A stretch of DNA of 8,438 nt from an uncultured Planctomycetota bacterium (GTDB taxonomy: Bacteria; Planctomycetota; Phycisphaerae; Sedimentisphaerales; Anaerobacaceae), in assembly GCA_903927855.1 (NCBI GenBank), contig CAIYOL010000387.1, positions 1-8,438 on the forward strand. Direction: 5' to 3'. The notes under the pieces are model-generated. The model had not been told where the DNA came from. It saw nothing but the letters and a program-made list of their open reading frames with translations, and searched no databases. Below, one piece after another: positions 7,065 through 8,438 of the stretch. A program made the translations under genes and the position numbers. Position 1 is the first letter of the stretch. Every line of letters begins with the position of its first letter.

Positions 7065-7684
7065 TCGCGAACACTGCACTTTGATGCTTGAACGTGCAAC
7101 CAAATAAGATAGCAGAAGACAACAATATATAATATGCCCATAGGCGCAAGTAGAGGTTTCACACAAACAAAAGACCACAGAAGATTGGTTATTGACACAA
7201 AGATAATAACCACCCATACCATAGCCTTTGCGAAAGGATCCATCCACGGAGTCTCAGATTTATAGATGGATACTATAGCGGCTAAGATTAAGGGCACATA
7301 TAGAATTCCAACAATTGTATGGAAACCAATTCGGCCCGACTTAAAGCTAGCAAAAATAAGTAGAGCAGTACTAAGCAAACCAATAATATAAAGATTTGCT
7401 ACCGACCGATATTGTACCTTTAAGTTGGGGTTTTTACCTTGACACGAAGTGCAGACCCACTTCTTTCGAGAACTGAGTTGTGGGTTGTATATACCACCAC
7501 ATTTTTTACACTTCACATGTACATTTGTGATAGGCACCTTTTCTTCTTTATATTGTTGAAAAAATTCGTACGTGTGAGGGGCATTTGCCAAGTCGGCTCG
7601 ACAGTGGGGACATTTGTTGTCCTGAGTTGGTAGTACACCTTCTGTTTCGCAACTCGGACAATTACGGAGTTGTTCCTTTGACAT
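7061..7684 (-). CDS. Unrecognised membrane protein with two zinc ribbons
   Basis: I do not recognise this gene. From the ATG at 7684 it encodes 207 residues; the frame opens further upstream (7789), but a clean AAGGAG selects 7684. The N-terminus is cytosolic in appearance and has four CxxC pairs: C9/C12 with C25/C28, and C59/C62 with C78/C81. This is the layout of two zinc-ribbon folds. Four hydrophobic segments follow at about 97-114, 121-141, 153-174 and 178-197, and the protein ends with a short polar tail. Zinc-ribbon plus membrane proteins occur as uncharacterised families in many bacteria, and no function can be given from sequence alone. It is transcribed towards the dsbD-nth-LOG unit, separated by repeats, and is visibly more A/T-rich than dsbD. 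The strong ribosome site also differs from its neighbours. Consistent CxxC spacing and membrane pattern make a real gene likely. Confidence 0.75.
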   Translation of the reverse strand: MSKEQLRNCPSCETEGVLPTQDNKCPHCRADLANAPHTYEFFQQYKEEKVPITNVHVKCKKCGGIYNPQLSSRKKWVCTSCQGKNPNLKVQYRSVANLYIIGLLSTALLIFASFKSGRIGFHTIVGILYVPLILAAIVSIYKSETPWMDPFAKAMVWVVIIFVSITNLLWSFVCVKPLLAPMGILYIVVFCYLIWLHVQASKCSVRD

Positions 7685-7691
7685 TCCAAGA

Positions 7692-7697
7692 CTCCTT
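7692..7697 (-). promoter_or_regulatory. Strong Shine-Dalgarno site of the zinc-ribbon gene
   Basis: On the - strand AAGGAG lies 7 bases before the ATG at 7684. It is the best ribosome site in the window and decides the start against an upstream in-frame ATG at 7789. Confidence 0.7.
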
Positions 7698-7741
7698 AGA
7701 CCGAGGACCCAACACTTTATTCTTGTTCTTCCCGTCTCTTG

Positions 7742-7770
7742 CCTATATTTACGGTGCTTTAGAGTAACAA
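7742..7770 (-). promoter_or_regulatory. Possible promoter of the zinc-ribbon gene
   Basis: On the - strand TTGTTA (7770-7765) and TATAGG (7747-7742) are separated by 17 bases. Each matches the sigma70 consensus at four of six positions. The leader would be about 50 bases. This is weak evidence, supported mainly by correct spacing and position. Confidence 0.25.
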
Positions 7771-8002
7771 ACAGATCCTCAAACCGCAAGGGCTTTTATT
7801 TTCTTCTACAGAATTTGGCTGACATTTCCCTTGTTAAACGTTTGTCTACACAATCAAGCCTTCTGATTTTTCAACAATATTGAAGTCTTCGTTTAAGACT
7901 GTAAAAAAGCTCGCCATCCGTCTTCTGTCCGCAATAGTTAAATCAGAAATACGCAATCAATTTTACCCCTTTTGTAGTACTCGTCAATACCCAAAAAACA
8001 GT

Positions 8003-8060
8003 ATTAATCCGTGTTCATCCGTCTCTAATTCTTTTTAGTGTCTTCGTGTCTTAGTGGCTA
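8003..8060. repeat. Short tandem repeats of a recurrent intergenic type
   Basis: Two 10-base units, ATTAATCCGT (8003-8012) and GTTCATCCGT (8013-8022), are followed after a spacer by three 8-base units: AGTGTCTT (8037), CGTGTCTT (8045) and AGTGGCTA (8053). On the - strand this reads as runs of AAGACAC and ACGGATGAAC. I recall such motifs scattered between genes in many environmental bacteria, where they are sometimes mistranslated as ends of proteins. The units are seen directly; the wider distribution is from memory. Confidence 0.5.
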
Positions 8061-8074
8061 AATAATCAATCAAA

Positions 8075-8098
8075 ATGGCGTAAGCCATGCCTAAGGCA
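8075..8098. repeat. Two adjacent small hairpins
   Basis: ATGGC (8075-8079), loop GTAA, GCCAT (8084-8088) is a perfect five-pair stem. It abuts TGCC (8088-8091), loop TAA, GGCA (8095-8098). The two stems share base 8088. A run of seven T begins 12 bases later (8111-8117), too far for a normal intrinsic terminator. Confidence 0.35.
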
Positions 8099-8327
8099 AC
8101 GTGGGACATCTTTTTTTGTAAATATCTCTCCGACAAAAAGTTAAAGACGGACTTCAATCAAAAACGATGGTAGCGCCGAAGAAAAATCGAAAAATCTCAA
8201 AAATTTTTTACTCCTTTTCCCGCAACGAGTTACGAGAACTGAGCGACAAGAGACGAACACATTTTTCGACTCAAACGCGCAAGTTCCTCTAATTATAGAG
8301 AGAGCGATAGTCTGTTCTCGAAACGTT

Positions 8328-8438
8328 ATGAAAAAGAGCAGAAGTTTATTTGGTCGGCTTAATAACGAAGTCCGAAGGAATTCGGCGGACAAGGCAACGG
8401 CCTTTCACAGAAGCTCGCTTCGAGAAAAGGCCTTGCCG
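8328..8438 (+). CDS. Possible partial open frame running off the window
   Basis: The ATG at 8328 opens a frame of 37 codons without a stop up to the end. It encodes a basic, serine- and arginine-rich N-terminus (MKKSRSLFGRLNNEVRR...). There is no visible ribosome site, no recognisable motif, and its second half overlaps a long hairpin. It may be a genuine truncated gene, but the evidence is only an open frame at an edge. Confidence 0.15.
   Translation, partial: MKKSRSLFGRLNNEVRRNSADKATAFHRSSLREKALP
8393..8437. repeat. Long imperfect hairpin at the window edge
   Basis: GGCAA (8393-8397) pairs with TTGCC (8433-8437). After one unpaired C, GGCCTTT (8399-8405) pairs with AAAGGCC (8426-8432). 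An inner stem GAAGC/GCTTC (8410-8414 with 8417-8421) closes the top. A separate small palindrome, CCGAA-GGAA-TTCGG, lies just before it (8372-8385). No T-tract is visible before the window ends, so terminator, repeat element or structured RNA remain open. Confidence 0.45.

Larger units (their letters stand above)
7685..8438. other. Gene-poor right end with repeats and no convincing complete gene
   Basis: From 7685 to about 8000 I see only the leader and possible promoter of the - strand zinc-ribbon gene, then A/T-rich sequence without a good start and ribosome site. From 8003 to 8060 there are short tandem repeats, from 8075 to 8117 two tiny hairpins and a run of seven T, and near the end two more palindromes. 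An 83-codon - strand frame (8392-8141) has no ribosome site, no recognisable domain and a basic, low-complexity composition; I treat it as noncoding. No tRNA, rRNA, CRISPR or transposase signature is visible. Confidence 0.6.

Noticed and set aside
7685..7789. Upstream extension of the zinc-ribbon gene (- strand start at 7789)
   Set aside because: A perfect AAGGAG sits 7 bases before the internal ATG at 7684. The extension would also cover the candidate promoter.
8035..8109. 24-codon - strand frame (MSHVALGMAY...) ending in the tandem repeats
   Set aside because: Its C-terminal half is translation of the AAGACAC repeat, and no ribosome site precedes it. It is probably a by-product of the repeat element.
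8141..8392. 83-codon - strand frame at the right end
   Set aside because: No ribosome site, no domain, a basic and phenylalanine-rich composition, and its start lies next to palindromes. An open frame of this length can arise by chance.
8393..8437. Integron attC-like site
   Set aside because: The hairpin has an unpaired base, as attC sites do, but the required RYYYAAC/GTTRRRY ends are absent.

Overview
The window comes from a diderm (Gram-negative-type) bacterium. The + strand encodes an outer-membrane assembly protein (BamD-like), an LPS-assembly lipoprotein (LptE-like), FtsH, a full three-domain DsbD, endonuclease III and a LOG-family hydrolase. Several + strand genes have no clear Shine-Dalgarno sequence, and the 3' part carries degenerate palindromic and tandem intergenic repeats of a type I recall from environmental bacteria. 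This gene mix, with BamD-like and LptE-like genes directly before ftsH, would fit a planctomycete such as a Phycisphaerae-type lineage. That placement is an impression, not a demonstration.

Layout. A good sigma70-type promoter (18-45) precedes the BamD-like gene (106-1110). The lptE-like gene starts inside its last codons (1068-1601), and ftsH follows after 51 bases (1653-3647). An A/T-rich intrinsic terminator (3664-3716) closes this first unit. Its U-tract ends only 8-14 bases before the possible starts of dsbD (to 5512). nth follows 5 bases after dsbD (5518-6207), and the LOG-family gene 25 bases after nth (6233-6943). These three look like a second transcription unit. Convergent to it, on the - strand, is an unrecognised gene for a protein with two zinc ribbons and four predicted membrane helices (7061-7684). 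The 117 bases between the convergent genes hold a REP-like hairpin and an inverted repeat that includes the stop codon of the - strand gene. From 7685 to the end (about 750 bases) I see no convincing complete gene. There are tandem 8- and 10-base repeats, several small hairpins, a long hairpin at the very edge, and a short open frame running off the end.

How the genes work together. The first unit is envelope biogenesis and quality control: delivery of beta-barrel proteins and LPS to the outer membrane, plus the inner-membrane AAA+ protease that in E. coli also controls LPS synthesis. The second unit starts with DsbD, which sends reducing power to the periplasm. Endonuclease III (DNA base-excision repair) and a LOG-type nucleotide hydrolase are probably linked to it only by co-transcription. 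I found no CRISPR array, transposase, integrase, tRNA or rRNA. No clearly new multi-gene system is visible. The least explained items are the double zinc-ribbon membrane protein, the lipobox-less BamD-like protein overlapping lptE, and the repeat-rich right end.
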